Assembly: GCF_002224125.1 (NCBI RefSeq)
Contig: NZ_NCSM01000015.1
Coordinates: 124,001-188,000 of the forward strand
Direction of reading: 5' to 3'
Source: Streptomyces sp. NBS 14/10
GTDB lineage: Bacteria; Actinomycetota; Actinomycetes; Streptomycetales; Streptomycetaceae
Length of the DNA stretch: 64,000 nucleotides
Below the pieces are notes generated by a model that saw nothing but the letters and a program-made list of their open reading frames with translations, was not told the DNA's origin and made no database searches. Both the position numbers and the translations under genes were made by a program. Below are positions 48,470 to 57,839 of the stretch, one piece after another (the stretch's first letter is position 1; each line of letters starts with the position of its first letter).

Positions 48470-49475
48470 ATGGACTCGTCCGCGTGCAACCACGTCCTCT
48501 ACGTCGACGACCACGGTCCGTATGCGGAGCTGCATCTCACTCTGGAGTGCAGCCGACCCGGCATCGCGACGAGCCACGACGTCAACGAGGACCACTGCGC
48601 GGCGGCGCTCGACAGCTGGTTGCACGCGAACCCCGAGCGAATCCTTCTCAAGCTGCTCGTGACAACAAGCCGGGTTCACCATGGCTCGTTTGGCCCGCTC
48701 GTCGACGTACTTGCCAGCCGTCAGCCGGAGATCCACCACCTAGGACTGGGCGCCCGCACCTTTCCGGACTTCGGTCGAGGTGACTACATCCCGGAGGATC
48801 TGTCGCGCGACGGCTCCTCGTGGAGGCTTTCGGTGCCGCTGGAGCGGGTGCTTTTAGCAGTGCCGACTCTTCATGAGCTGGTCGTTCAGTGCAACGACAT
48901 CGACATGGCGCACGACATCCTGGGCACGAAGCCTCCGTCTCCGTTCCCGGAGATGGCACGTCTGCGTCGGCTGGTGCTGCGTGATGAGGCACTCAACCCC
49001 GCCGTGGTATCCGCGCTGGGCACGAGCTCCTTTCCACAGCTTGAGTCGCTCGAACTCTGGCTCGGACACTTCGCATACAGCTGGGGCGGCTCGGCGCGGG
49101 ACCTGGTCCCGCTGCTGAACAACCCCGGATTCGCGAAACTTCGTCAGCTGGCCCTGGTGAGCGACTTGAACGACACACTGGTGGACGTGCTCGCGTGAGA
49201 GTGCGCTCATCGCACGACTGGAGTCTCTGAGACTGCCGTTTGGCGTGCTCGACGCATCCGGGGCGCAGCGTCTCCGTGACCGCTGGTCCGCCTTCAGCAA
49301 CTTGCGCCGACTCGATGTCACGGGGAACGGCATCACCGCTGCTGCGGCTCGCGCGCTCCGTGAGATGGCACCCGACGTCGTGGAGTTGGGGGACCAACGG
49401 ATCCGGGCCGATGACGAGTGGCGCTTCGCGCCGCCGCTGGTCGACCTCTTCGATGCCTGGGCCTCGGCGAGATGA
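48470..49475 (+). pseudogene. Leucine-rich repeat protein (STM4015-like) with a frameshift
   Basis: The first part (48470-49198) encodes 242 residues of LRR protein (MDSSACNHVLYVDDHGPYAE to LVSDLNDTLVDVLA). Immediately after the stop the next frame continues without loss: ESALIARLESLRLPFGVLDA, then FSNLRRLDVTGNGITAAAAR, to a stop at 49475. One extra T at about 49196 accounts for it. The intact product would be about 335 residues. It could be a real mutation or a sequencing error. The family often pairs with WGR-domain proteins, which are absent here. Confidence 0.68.
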
Positions 49476-49541
49476 TCTTCATGAAACGAGTTGATGTACG
49501 TCTTCGTTTCCGTGCATGTTCATGATCGCAGCGGGGCCGTC

Positions 49542-50447
49542 TCACCTTCGGTCGGCGACCGAGCCGGGATCTGCGGAGACGTGAGGCTTGGCGGGCGTTC
49601 CGTGGCTGCTCCACGCGGTGTCGTCGACCGTCAGAAATGGCTCGCCGGCCACGGTCGCCGGGGTCACTCCGGCGAACGCCATGACGTCCCGATGCAGATG
49701 GGACTGGTCGGCGTAGCCGCCGTCGACCGCGACTCGGGCTGCGCCTTCACCCGCGACCAGGCGGTGGGCGCAATGGTCGAAGCGGACCAGCTTCGCCGCG
49801 CGCTTCGGCGGCAGGCCGATCTGCGAGTGGAACCGGGACCACAGGCGCTTCCGGCTCCATCCGACCTCGGCCGCCAGCTGGTCGACCCGGACAAGGCCAC
49901 GACTGACGACGATCCGGTCCCAGGCCCAGGCCACCTCCCGGTCCACGGACGCCCCCGCCTCACGCCGGCGGGCGAGCCATTCGTCCGTCAACGCGAAGCG
50001 ATCCTCCCACGAGGAGATATTTCGCAGTCGCTCACAGATCCGTGACACCTCTCGGCCCCACAGGTCGTCGAGGGCCACGGCGCCGTTCAGGTCGGCCGGG
50101 GAGGTGCCCAAAACCGCGCGAGCGACAGCCGGCGAGAGGCGTACCTGCACGCACTCGACGTTTTCCCCCCACGCGCGAACCACGCCGCCGGACCCGAACC
50201 CGGGCCCGGCGACGAGACTTCCCCGCTGCTGCCGCCCAGCGCCATCGTCCACGACGGGCGGGGTGGCCCCGAACTCCAGGATCAGCATCACGGCCGGATG
50301 CGGGACCACCCGCAGGCCGCCCGCGGTCGAGCCGGGGACGCGGAACCCAGCCATGCTGACACCGGCCACCCGGCTGGGCCGCTCCGGACGAGCGACGTCC
50401 CACGTAGCCGGATCGTCACGTTCATCCGCAGCGGACCGCATCGTCAC
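49542..50447 (-). CDS. AraC-family regulator
   Basis: A 301-residue protein with an N-terminal cupin-like sensor (about 20-150) and a C-terminal double HTH: VDQLAAEVGWSRKRLWSRFH for the first and VAVDGGYADQSHLHRDVMAF for the second. GTG 50447 is the first start; an ATG two codons downstream (50441) is equally possible. It is divergent from the alpha/beta hydrolase gene across 70 bp and may control it. Confidence 0.85.
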   Translation of the reverse strand: MTMRSAADERDDPATWDVARPERPSRVAGVSMAGFRVPGSTAGGLRVVPHPAVMLILEFGATPPVVDDGAGRQQRGSLVAGPGFGSGGVVRAWGENVECVQVRLSPAVARAVLGTSPADLNGAVALDDLWGREVSRICERLRNISSWEDRFALTDEWLARRREAGASVDREVAWAWDRIVVSRGLVRVDQLAAEVGWSRKRLWSRFHSQIGLPPKRAAKLVRFDHCAHRLVAGEGAARVAVDGGYADQSHLHRDVMAFAGVTPATVAGEPFLTVDDTAWSSHGTPAKPHVSADPGSVADRR

Positions 50448-50517
50448 ATGCTACGCGGCCCGGGGGAGGGAACATTTGTCCAAGACGTGGCCGCGCACCG
50501 GCGACGACGGTGGGCTC

Positions 50518-51372
50518 ATGACTATTCCTGACGGGCAACCGCATGTGAAAGGCAACGCCGAGGCCACTGAGGAGTCGATCCTGCCCCTGGATGGCGGCGA
50601 CATCTATGTGTGCCAGGACGGCCCCCGCGATGCCCCCGCACTCCTGCTCATCCACGGGTCTGCCTCCTCGACCCGCTCGTGGGACCTGATGGTTCCTGCG
50701 CTGACCGTGTCTCATCGCGTCATCCGGATCGACCTGCTCGGGCACGGCCGGTCAGCCAAACCGGTCGGCCCCGGCTATGAGATCCCCGCACAGGGACGCC
50801 GGGTCGGCGTGGCGCTGGACCGGCTCGGTGTCAGGAACGCCATAGTCGTCGGTCATTCCAGTGGCGGCTATGTCGCCACCGCCCTCGCCGAGCAGCGAGC
50901 CGACCTGGTTACCGCGCTCGCGCTCATCAACACCGGACCCCACCTGGGCGCCTTCATCGCACCGGAGCCCGCCGCCATCGCCCCCTCGCAGTGGCCGCCG
51001 ACCGACGAGCAAATACGCCAGGTCGCGAGCACCGGTTTCAGCGCGGGCTTCGAGATCCCACTGGAGCTCATGGACGACTTGCGTGGTATGACCTACCACG
51101 CGTTCGCCGCGTCAACTCAGGCGGCCCGTGCCTACCTGGAGCAGCAGACGCTCCCGGATCGGCTGACGGCCCTCGGCAAGCCACTGCAGGTGATCTTCGG
51201 CGACCAAGACCGCAGATGGCGACCCTCGTCCGCCGCCGACTACCACGCCGTTCCGGGCACGAGAGTCGATTTGCTGCCCGGCGCCGGACACTCGCCCATT
51301 CTGGAGGATGCGCCTCGAACCGCCGCACTTCTCCTGGCCTTCACCGCGATCCACACCGCGCGGGCCGACTAG
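50518..51372 (+). CDS. Alpha/beta hydrolase
   Basis: A 284-residue hydrolase. The oxyanion region is ALLLIHGSASSTRSWDLM, the nucleophile Ser114 is in VVGHSSGGYV, the acid is in VIFGDQDRRW, and the histidine is in LLPGAGHSPILED. The ATG at 50518 has only a weak GGTGGG; the frame is open upstream but without resemblance. It is divergent from an AraC gene. It is probably an esterase or C-C hydrolase; the substrate is unknown. Confidence 0.88.
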   Translation: MTIPDGQPHVKGNAEATEESILPLDGGDIYVCQDGPRDAPALLLIHGSASSTRSWDLMVPALTVSHRVIRIDLLGHGRSAKPVGPGYEIPAQGRRVGVALDRLGVRNAIVVGHSSGGYVATALAEQRADLVTALALINTGPHLGAFIAPEPAAIAPSQWPPTDEQIRQVASTGFSAGFEIPLELMDDLRGMTYHAFAASTQAARAYLEQQTLPDRLTALGKPLQVIFGDQDRRWRPSSAADYHAVPGTRVDLLPGAGHSPILEDAPRTAALLLAFTAIHTARAD

Positions 51373-52443
51373 CCATTCGCCGGGGCCACCCCGATCCGGA
51401 CACTGGGGCCCTTGAGAGCCGTGGTCCACTGACAGGTGTTGACGGCGGGTGCAGCCGCTTTTCGAGCCAACCGGCCTGCAGCGAGGCGGTGTTGTGCAGG
51501 AGACGGAACCGCTCCAGGGCCTGCTCGCGGCTGTCGTGAGCTGCCCGTTGGCTATGCGGCCCCACCGGCGGTTCGGGCGTATGAGAGGGACGGCGCCAGG
51601 CGGGGCCGACGTACGGCCGCCTGGCCTGGCACCGTCTCTTGCTCGCGATCGTAGGCCGCCGCCGCTTCGGCCGAGCCGCCAGGGCGATGCTGTTGCCGAC
51701 GAGCCGCAGTTGATCTTTGCTGTGCTGGGTGCCGGCCAGCGGCGCAGGTAGTCCCAGGTGCGGCTGCCGACGATGCCGTCCGCGCCGCCGGGAACACCGT
51801 GGTGGCTCTGGAGCCACTTGACAGCAGTGAGGGTGTTGGGGCCGAAGCCACCGTCGACGGACAGCCGGACCGGGTAGTCCGTGTGCTGGTTGATGATGTC
51901 CTGGATCTCCATGACGGCAGCGGAGTTGCGGCTTCCTTCGCTGATGGTCGCGGTGCCGTAGTAGTAGTCGCATGTGTAGCCGACGGTGGAGCGGTACGTG
52001 CGGGCGTGCACGGCGGCGGCTTGAGCGGTCAGCTGCCAGCAACTCGGCAGGTGGGGCACCTTGGGTGCCGCTCCGCGCACGTAGTGGTTGCTCACCCATG
52101 CCGGGTCGCTGCCGTGCAGCAGGGTGACCTTCGTCCACCACCTGTTTCCTGAGACCTTGCTGGTGTGCCGGTTGGTCTGGCAGTACGCCCGGAGGGCCGT
52201 GTTGGACACCCTTGTGGCGACGCGGCAGCTCTTGCGCGGGCACTCCCTCAGGGCCACCTGCGTGCCCTTGACGCGGATCTTCTCGACGCTGGCGGTTGGG
52301 TCATCGGACACCGGCATCAGTGTCGAGGTTCCGGTGGCCGTGGGCTGCGTGCCACGCGCATCGGTGTGTGCGGGGCCGGCCAGGGCAAGGCTGCCGGCCA
52401 GGGCAAGGGCGGTCGTCGCGGCGAACGCGAAACCGTTGCGCAC
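51112..52443 (-). CDS. Secreted peptidoglycan-binding protein, C-terminal end uncertain
   Basis: GTG 52443 starts a signal peptide (RNGFAFAATTALALAGSLAL, cleavage after GPAHT or so). An SH3-like region follows (KGTQVALRECPRKSCRVATR to SDPAWVSNHYVRG), then a peptidoglycan_binding_1 domain (IQDIINQHTDYPVRLSVDGG, then FGPNTLTAVKWLQSHHGVPG and IVGSRTWDYLRRW). Recognisable protein ends near 51740. The frame stays open to 51112 and overlaps the convergent hydrolase gene, so the true end is probably lost through a frameshift or rearrangement. No good ribosome site: the start codon coincides with the first base of an AfsR-type fragment on the other strand. Confidence 0.65.
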   Translation of the reverse strand: MRNGFAFAATTALALAGSLALAGPAHTDARGTQPTATGTSTLMPVSDDPTASVEKIRVKGTQVALRECPRKSCRVATRVSNTALRAYCQTNRHTSKVSGNRWWTKVTLLHGSDPAWVSNHYVRGAAPKVPHLPSCWQLTAQAAAVHARTYRSTVGYTCDYYYGTATISEGSRNSAAVMEIQDIINQHTDYPVRLSVDGGFGPNTLTAVKWLQSHHGVPGGADGIVGSRTWDYLRRWPAPSTAKINCGSSATASPWRLGRSGGGLRSRARDGARPGGRTSAPPGAVPLIRPNRRWGRIANGQLTTAASRPWSGSVSCTTPPRCRPVGSKSGCTRRQHLSVDHGSQGPQCPDRGGPGEWLVGPRGVDRGEGQEKCGGSRRILQNGRVSGAGQQIDSRARNGVVVGGGRGSPSAVLVAEDHLQWLAEGRQPIRERLLLQVGTGRLS

Positions 52444-53044
52444 CTGGAACTGGGTCGGCACGCTGAGGCGGTCCTGGAGCTGACCGCGCTCATCACAGAG
52501 CACCCTGTGCGGGAACGGTTACGCGCGCTGCTGATGCTGGCGCTCTACCGCAGCGGCCGACAGGCAGAGGCCCTGGGCGTGTACACCGACACCAATATGT
52601 GGCAGCAGGACAATCGGTACGGAAGCCGGCCCATGCTGCGGGGGACGCAGGCGCGGAGTGTCGAGTGGACATGTCGCCAGCGGGTGAATCTTTCACGGGA
52701 AAAGGGAAACAGCAAGCCGATGTTGAGGTCAGCCGTACCGGCCTCGCCGCAGGAGATCTGGCTGCCGCCTGCTATGCGTTGAACGTACGCGGCGTTATCG
52801 CGATCTATCAGCGTCGATACGAACAGGCCGAAGCGTACTTCAGCGAGGCACTGGACGGGTTCCGAGTCGGCAACAACTTCTCGGGTATTGCCACCGCCCT
52901 ATGCAATCTCTCTCGTGTACACGCTGCCATGGGGCGCACGGACAGCGCGATCGAACTCGCCATGCAGGGCATCGCCCTCTGGAAGCGCCTGGGCGCGCAT
53001 CACATGTTGTCAATGGCCGATTCGCGCTGATGCTGGCTGCTTGA
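52441..53044 (+). pseudogene. Wreck of an AfsR/SARP-type regulator
   Basis: At 52441 the plus strand enters, without a start, a BTAD segment: LELGRHAEAVLELTALITEH then PVRERLRALLMLALYRSGRQ and AEALGVYTDT, which is the activation domain of SARP/AfsR proteins. After 52590 the resemblance stops. From about 52700, in another frame, TPR repeats follow (CYALNVRGVIAIYQRRYEQA, then GIATALCNLSRVHAAMGRTD), as in AfsR C-termini. A further shift (NGRFALMLAA, stop at 53042-53044) ends it. The N-terminal DNA-binding domain and the NB-ARC ATPase are gone. At least one large deletion and one frameshift occurred. Confidence 0.75.
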
Positions 53045-53071
53045 CCTTCTAGTCGGGTCGAAGGTTTAGCG
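53041..53071 (+). promoter_or_regulatory. MerR-type promoter with 19-bp spacer and internal dyad
   Basis: TTGACC (53041-53046) and TTAGCG (53066-53071) are separated by 19 bp, the over-long spacing that MerR regulators correct. The spacer carries the dyad ACCTTC (53044-53049) / GAAGGT (53060-53065). The MerR ATG at 53080 is close to the expected transcription start, so the mRNA may be leaderless. Confidence 0.7.
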
Positions 53072-53079
53072 TCGTTGGT

Positions 53080-53846
53080 ATGACCACCATGCGGATCTCC
53101 CAGCTCGCCGAGCGCACGGGTGTCCCGGCGACCACACTGCGGTTCTACGAGGGCGCCGGGCTGCTGCCCGCTGACCGGACCCCGGCCGGTTACCGGGTGT
53201 ACGGCGAGGACGCGGTGGAACGGCTGGCATTCATCGGCGCGGCCAAGCACCTGGGACTGCCGCTGGACGAGGTCGGCGAGTTGATCGGGGTATGGGAGGG
53301 CGGCGCATGCACCGAGGTGAAGGCGAGCCTTCGGCCGAAGATCGCCGCGCGCCTGGCCGAGGCCGAGCGCCGGGCAGCGGAATTGCGAGCCTTCGCCTCC
53401 TCGCTGCACGCTGCACTGGAGCGTCTGGACGCGCTGCCGGACCGCTCCGGCCGCTGCGACCCGCAGTGCGGCTTCCTCACCGCCCCTGTGCCCGCCGCGC
53501 GGCCGACGGACATGGTGCTCGCGCCCAGCCGACAGGCGGGAGAGGAGGCCGCACAGCTTAAGAGCGCCGCGGTGGCCTGCTCGCTCAGTGGTGAGGGTAT
53601 GGCCGAGCGCGCTAGCGCCTGGCACGCAGCCCTTCATGGCGCCGAGCGGGTAGGGATCCCGGATGGGCTGCGGCTGACCCTGCCCGCCGAGCGGGCCGCC
53701 GGCATCATCGAGCTGGCCGTCGCCGAACAGCGGTGCTGCCCGTTCTTCGACTTCCGGCTTCACCTCGACGGCCCGCACCTGCATCTGGACGTCCGGGTCC
53801 CTGCCGACGGGGCCGGCTCACCGAGTTGTTTGGTCCGGTTACCTGA
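53080..53846 (+). CDS. MerR-family regulator with a late frameshift
   Basis: The HTH opens [20 protein letters not shown], followed by [20 protein letters not shown] and a dimerisation helix (about 80-120). The C-terminal domain has RCDPQCGFL and [20 protein letters not shown], a Cys-rich segment suggesting a metal or thiol ligand. After VRVPADGA a single base is missing: with one more C in GGGGCC (53809-53814) the normal end [10 protein letters not shown] plus stop at 53844-53846 is restored. As sequenced, the frame runs on to 54051 into the next gene. Either the protein has a long aberrant tail or the base call is wrong. Confidence 0.78.
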
Positions 53847-53884
53847 ACCAGCTCCGCGCTGCTTCCTCAGAAAGATCCCTTACC

Positions 53885-54220
53885 GTGCTCGTCGCCCGAT
53901 CCGTTGCCCTGTTCGTCGTCGCTGCCCTGTTCGAGATCGGGGGTGCCTGGCTGATCTGGCAGGGCGTGCGCGAGCACAAGGGCTGGATCTGGATTGGTGC
54001 CGGCGTGATCGCGCTGGGCTTGTACGGAGTGGTCGCGACCTTCCAGAGTGACGACAACTTCGGCCGCATCCTGGCCGCGTATGGCGGCATCTTCGTTGCG
54101 GGATCGATCGTCTGGGGCATGGTCGCCGACGGCTACCACCCTGACCGCTTCGATGTCATCGGCGCACTGATCTGCCTCGCTGGGATGGCGGTCATCATGT
54201 ACGCCCCGCGCAGTAACTGA
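53885..54220 (+). CDS. ynfA: YnfA-family small membrane protein
   Basis: A 111-residue protein of the UPF0060/YnfA family with four membrane spans: [20 protein letters not shown], then [40 protein letters not shown] and [17 protein letters not shown]. The start is GTG 53885. It is the likely target of the MerR gene 38 nt upstream. Transporter-like (SMR fold); the substrate is not established. Confidence 0.9.
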   Translation: MLVARSVALFVVAALFEIGGAWLIWQGVREHKGWIWIGAGVIALGLYGVVATFQSDDNFGRILAAYGGIFVAGSIVWGMVADGYHPDRFDVIGALICLAGMAVIMYAPRSN

Positions 54221-54606
54221 CCCACCTCCCATGGCAGCAAAATGGCACCGCCCGGGGCGGTCGCCGGCGTGACGGCGATGAGAATGATGTGGTCCGCAGT
54301 CAGCCGGCGGCCGCCATCGCGGCGGGCGCCATCGCGGCGGGCGCCCGGGGTGATCGGCGCACGCCCACCCGTGCCCCCCGCTCGACACCCGTCACGTTTC
54401 GGTAACCTGGCCGAAACCCTTGACGTTTCTCATGGCTCGTTCTTAGTCTCGCTGCACCGCGTAATCGGCAGTTCCAGCAGTTCAGGTGCTGCGGCGCTTT
54501 CCGCGGTTTTTGGGCAGGCACAGACACAGACCACCTGTCGGTGGCTTCGTCGTGCCTTTTTCTGTGCTCCCCGTGCCGCCGGTAGGTCTTCCTCGAAGGC
54601 GGATTC
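54221..54606. promoter_or_regulatory. 386-bp gap with the promoter of the glycerol-type operon
   Basis: No gene is seen. GCCATCGCGGCGGGC is repeated in tandem near 54313 and 54329. GCGG (54491-54494) and CCGC (54501-54504) form a short stem before TTTTT (54507-54511), a weak attenuator-like structure. The GlpP-type regulator encoded in the operon is an antiterminator in Bacillus, so a leader of this kind would make sense. Confidence 0.35.
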
Positions 54607-56037
54607 ATGGCACAACGTCCGAGCGTCAGAAGCGTCGCCGACGTCGTTGCGCTCATCGATGGGCTGGGAAAGATCACCGGCCGGGCGCAGATCATCTGGT
54701 TCCTCGTGTTCGGCGGGCTGTTCCTCGACGCCTACTCGAACGCGGCGCTGAGCGCCGGTCTGGGGCCCATGACGACCCAGATGGAGCTCACCAGCACCCA
54801 AGTCTCGATCCTCACGGCCACTGCTCCGGCGCTGGCCATCATCTTCAACCCCCTCGGCGGCTGGCTCGCCACCCGCATCGGCCGCGTTCCTCCGCTGCTC
54901 ATCGCCAAGGTGTTCGCGATCGCGGGTGGCCTGCTCGCCGCGTTCGCCGGTGGCTTCACTGTCGTGTGGCTCGGCCGGGTGCTGGTGGGTGTCGCGTACG
55001 GCATCGACTTCGCGGTCGCCATGGCGCTGCTCGCCGAGTACACGCCCGCGAAGCTGGGCGGCCGGCTCAATCTGTGGCAAGCCGTCTGGTACGTCGCCAC
55101 CACCAGCAACCTCGCCCTGGCCCTCCTCTTCTTCAACCTGGACGTCGGCGCCGACATCTGGCGCTGGTCGGTCGGCTCAGCCGCGGTCGTCGCCGTCGCG
55201 CTGCTGCTGAGTCAGGCGCTGATGCTCAAGGAGAGCCCCACCTGGCTGGCCAGCAAGGGCCGGCTGGACGAGTCCGTCGCCAATCTGGACCGGATGTACG
55301 GGATCAAGGCCGTCGTCGGTACGTCCGCCGCGATGCCCCGCACCGCGGCTGAGGCACCGGTCATCGGGTTCCGCCAGGCCGGGCTTCTGTTCAAGGGCGA
55401 GTACCTGCCGCGTACGATCCTCTCCTCGGTGATCTCGCTCGGGCAGTCGATGCAGTACTTCGCGGTCGGCTGGTACCTCCCGCTGATCAGCCTGACGGTC
55501 TTCGGCGAGAGCTTCGAGAAGGCCACCATCGGTTCGATGGTGTTCAACGCCTTCGGTATCGCGGGCGGGCTGCTGTCCGCATACTTCGGCCGCCGCCTCG
55601 GGTTGCGGCTCAGTTCCGCTGCCGGTTTCGCCGGGGTGTTCGTGGCCCTGGTGGCGATGGGGCTGACCTTCGACAAGGTACCCACGGCCGTGGCGTTCCT
55701 GCTGCCGGTGCTGTTCATCCTCTGCCACTCGGCGGGCCCCGGCGCCAACGGCAAGTCCATCGCCGCGCTTTCCTACACCAGTGATGTCCGCGCTCTGGGC
55801 ACCGGCGTCACGGGGATGGTCGGCAGCTTCGGCAGTGTCGCCGGCCTGTATGTGTTTCCGCAGGTCAAGGACTCGCTCGGACTCGCCGACACCTTCCTGA
55901 TGCTGTCCGTCGTGCCGCTGCTCGGCCTGATCACCTGCCTGATGATCAAGTGGGACCCGACGAAGGCCGCCTCGCCCGACGAGGTCGCAGGACGGGACCG
56001 CGATGCCACTGCGGCGGTGTCCGTGACTGCGCGCTGA
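54607..56037 (+). CDS. MFS transporter (sugar/metabolite porter type), first gene of catabolic operon
   Basis: A 476-residue permease with 12 predicted spans. GGWLATRIGRVPPLLIAKVF is the loop 2-3 signature, and YTPAKLGGRLNLWQAVWYVA is typical of the metabolite:H+ symporter or sugar-porter subgroup. A central hydrophilic loop (residues about 215-260) follows span 6. It probably imports the substrate of the downstream kinase. The kinase starts 123 nt after its stop. Confidence 0.85.
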   Translation: MAQRPSVRSVADVVALIDGLGKITGRAQIIWFLVFGGLFLDAYSNAALSAGLGPMTTQMELTSTQVSILTATAPALAIIFNPLGGWLATRIGRVPPLLIAKVFAIAGGLLAAFAGGFTVVWLGRVLVGVAYGIDFAVAMALLAEYTPAKLGGRLNLWQAVWYVATTSNLALALLFFNLDVGADIWRWSVGSAAVVAVALLLSQALMLKESPTWLASKGRLDESVANLDRMYGIKAVVGTSAAMPRTAAEAPVIGFRQAGLLFKGEYLPRTILSSVISLGQSMQYFAVGWYLPLISLTVFGESFEKATIGSMVFNAFGIAGGLLSAYFGRRLGLRLSSAAGFAGVFVALVAMGLTFDKVPTAVAFLLPVLFILCHSAGPGANGKSIAALSYTSDVRALGTGVTGMVGSFGSVAGLYVFPQVKDSLGLADTFLMLSVVPLLGLITCLMIKWDPTKAASPDEVAGRDRDATAAVSVTAR

Positions 56038-56160
56038 CCGACCGCCGGACCTGGCGCACCGCGCGTTGGTCCCCTCCCCTCTGTATCTCTCCGCTCCGCA
56101 TCCGTCCCCTCCGTATCCCTCCGCACGGCTCGCTCGCGATGCTCGAATGAAAGGGCTGCC

Positions 56161-57693
56161 ATGACCCAGACGTTCCCCGGCGCCTCCCCACGGCGCGGTG
56201 TGCTGTCCATCGACGAGGGCACCACGGGCACCCGGGCCGGAGTCGTGCTCGACTCGGGCGCCACCCACGAGGTGTTCTACCGGTCCATCAAGGTCAGCCA
56301 TCCGAATGACCTCTCGGTCGAGCAGGACCCGATGGAGATCTGGACCGCCACCCTCGAGGTGGCGCGTCGGGCCGTCGGCGGGGCGCGTGAGGACGGCATC
56401 GAGATCACCTCGGTCGCCCTGTCCACACAGCGCGCCACGGCGATGCTGTGGGACCGGGTCACCGGGCGGCCGCTGCTGCCCGCGGTGGTGTGGCAGGACC
56501 GTCGGTATGCGCATGAGCTCACCGCCTACGAGGCGGAGTGGGACGCCGTCCTGCTGGCCCGGCAGGGCCGGCCGGTCGGCGCCCGCGCCCCGTTCCTCTG
56601 GGCCGCCCGGCAGATCGCCGCACACCCGGAGGTGGCCGAGGCGCACCGGGCGGGGCGGCTGCTCTTCGGCACCGTCGACACCTGGCTGATCTGGCGCCTC
56701 ACCGGTGGCGTCGTACACGCCACCACCCCGACCAACGCCGCGTCCACCGGTGGCTATCTGCTGGAGCGGCACGCCTGGGACGAGGAGTGGATCGGCCACC
56801 TCGGCTTCCCTCTCGGCCTGCTGCCGGAGCTCCGCTCCGACGACACCGGTTTCGGTACGACCGACCCGGCCGCCCTCGGTATCGCCGTCCCGCTGGCCGC
56901 CTCCATGGGCGACCAGCACGCCGCACTCGTCGCGCTCGGCGGTCTCGCCGCCGGGCAGGGCATGTGCATGTACGGGACCGGCGCGTTCGTCGACGCGGCG
57001 ACCGGCACCACGCCCGCCCTGCCCCGGCCGGACATCTCCGGGGTGCTCGCCCAGCCCGGCCGGCGGCAGGGCGACATCAGCCAATTCAGCCTGGAGGCGT
57101 ACACCTCCACCGTGGGTTCGGCGCTGCGCTGGCTCTGTGACGATCTGGGCCTGTTCGCATCGCCGAAGGAGCTCGGTGAGGAAGCGGGCCGGGTCCCCAC
57201 CCGGCCGGGCCGCACCCCGCGTTTCGTCCCGGCGCTCGCCGGGGTCCGTACGCCGGTCTGGCACCCGGAGGCCACCGCGTCCCTCACCGGGCTCACTCTG
57301 GCCACCACTCGCGCCGATCTCGCCCGCGCCGTGCTCGACGGGATCGCGCACTCGGTGTGCGACCTGATCGACGGGGTCGCCGACACCATGGGCACCCCGT
57401 TCACCCGGCTCCGGGTCGGCGGCGGCGTCTCCGGCAGCGATCCGCTGATGCAGATCCAGGCCGACCTGACCGGCCTGCCGCTGGAACGGGTCTCCGACTC
57501 CGCCACCGCGAGCCTGCGCGGCACCGCGTATCTGGCCGGGGTCGCCCAGGGCCTGTGGCCCTCGCTCGAAGAGGTCGTCGAGGCGCAGCCGCAGGGCCGG
57601 GTCTTCGAGCCGTCGATCACGTCGGCCGAGCGCACCGAACTGCGCACCGCCTGGCGCGATGTGCTGATCGCCCATCTGAACGAATCTGAATGA
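56161..57693 (+). CDS. FGGY-family carbohydrate kinase, glycerol-kinase-like
   Basis: A 510-residue ATP-dependent kinase. The N-terminal ribonuclease-H-like phosphate loop is SIDEGTTGTRAGVV, with ALSTQRATAMLWD and AVVWQDRR next. The substrate/catalytic region is AASMGDQHAALVALGG with the catalytic Asp, and MYGTGAFVDAATGTTP is the adenosine loop. It resembles glycerol kinase but SIDEGTTGTR and the substrate loop are divergent enough to allow another polyol or alkylglycerol. Second gene of the operon. Confidence 0.88.
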   Translation: MTQTFPGASPRRGVLSIDEGTTGTRAGVVLDSGATHEVFYRSIKVSHPNDLSVEQDPMEIWTATLEVARRAVGGAREDGIEITSVALSTQRATAMLWDRVTGRPLLPAVVWQDRRYAHELTAYEAEWDAVLLARQGRPVGARAPFLWAARQIAAHPEVAEAHRAGRLLFGTVDTWLIWRLTGGVVHATTPTNAASTGGYLLERHAWDEEWIGHLGFPLGLLPELRSDDTGFGTTDPAALGIAVPLAASMGDQHAALVALGGLAAGQGMCMYGTGAFVDAATGTTPALPRPDISGVLAQPGRRQGDISQFSLEAYTSTVGSALRWLCDDLGLFASPKELGEEAGRVPTRPGRTPRFVPALAGVRTPVWHPEATASLTGLTLATTRADLARAVLDGIAHSVCDLIDGVADTMGTPFTRLRVGGGVSGSDPLMQIQADLTGLPLERVSDSATASLRGTAYLAGVAQGLWPSLEEVVEAQPQGRVFEPSITSAERTELRTAWRDVLIAHLNESE

Positions 57694-57839
57694 CCCCGAG
57701 CTGCTCCCTTGCCGAAGAGCGCCCCCTGCGGAAGAGCACGCCCCAACCTCACACCCCCCACTGACGGCCCCCATCCGTCGCACCGGCGGCCCGCGCAGGA
57801 TGCCGGGGCCGCCGAACCGAAACACCAGGAGTTGATGTT

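Noticed and set aside
54491..54511. Strong intrinsic terminator or riboswitch before the glycerol-type operon
   Set aside because: The stem is only 4 bp; the T-run alone is too weak for a confident call.
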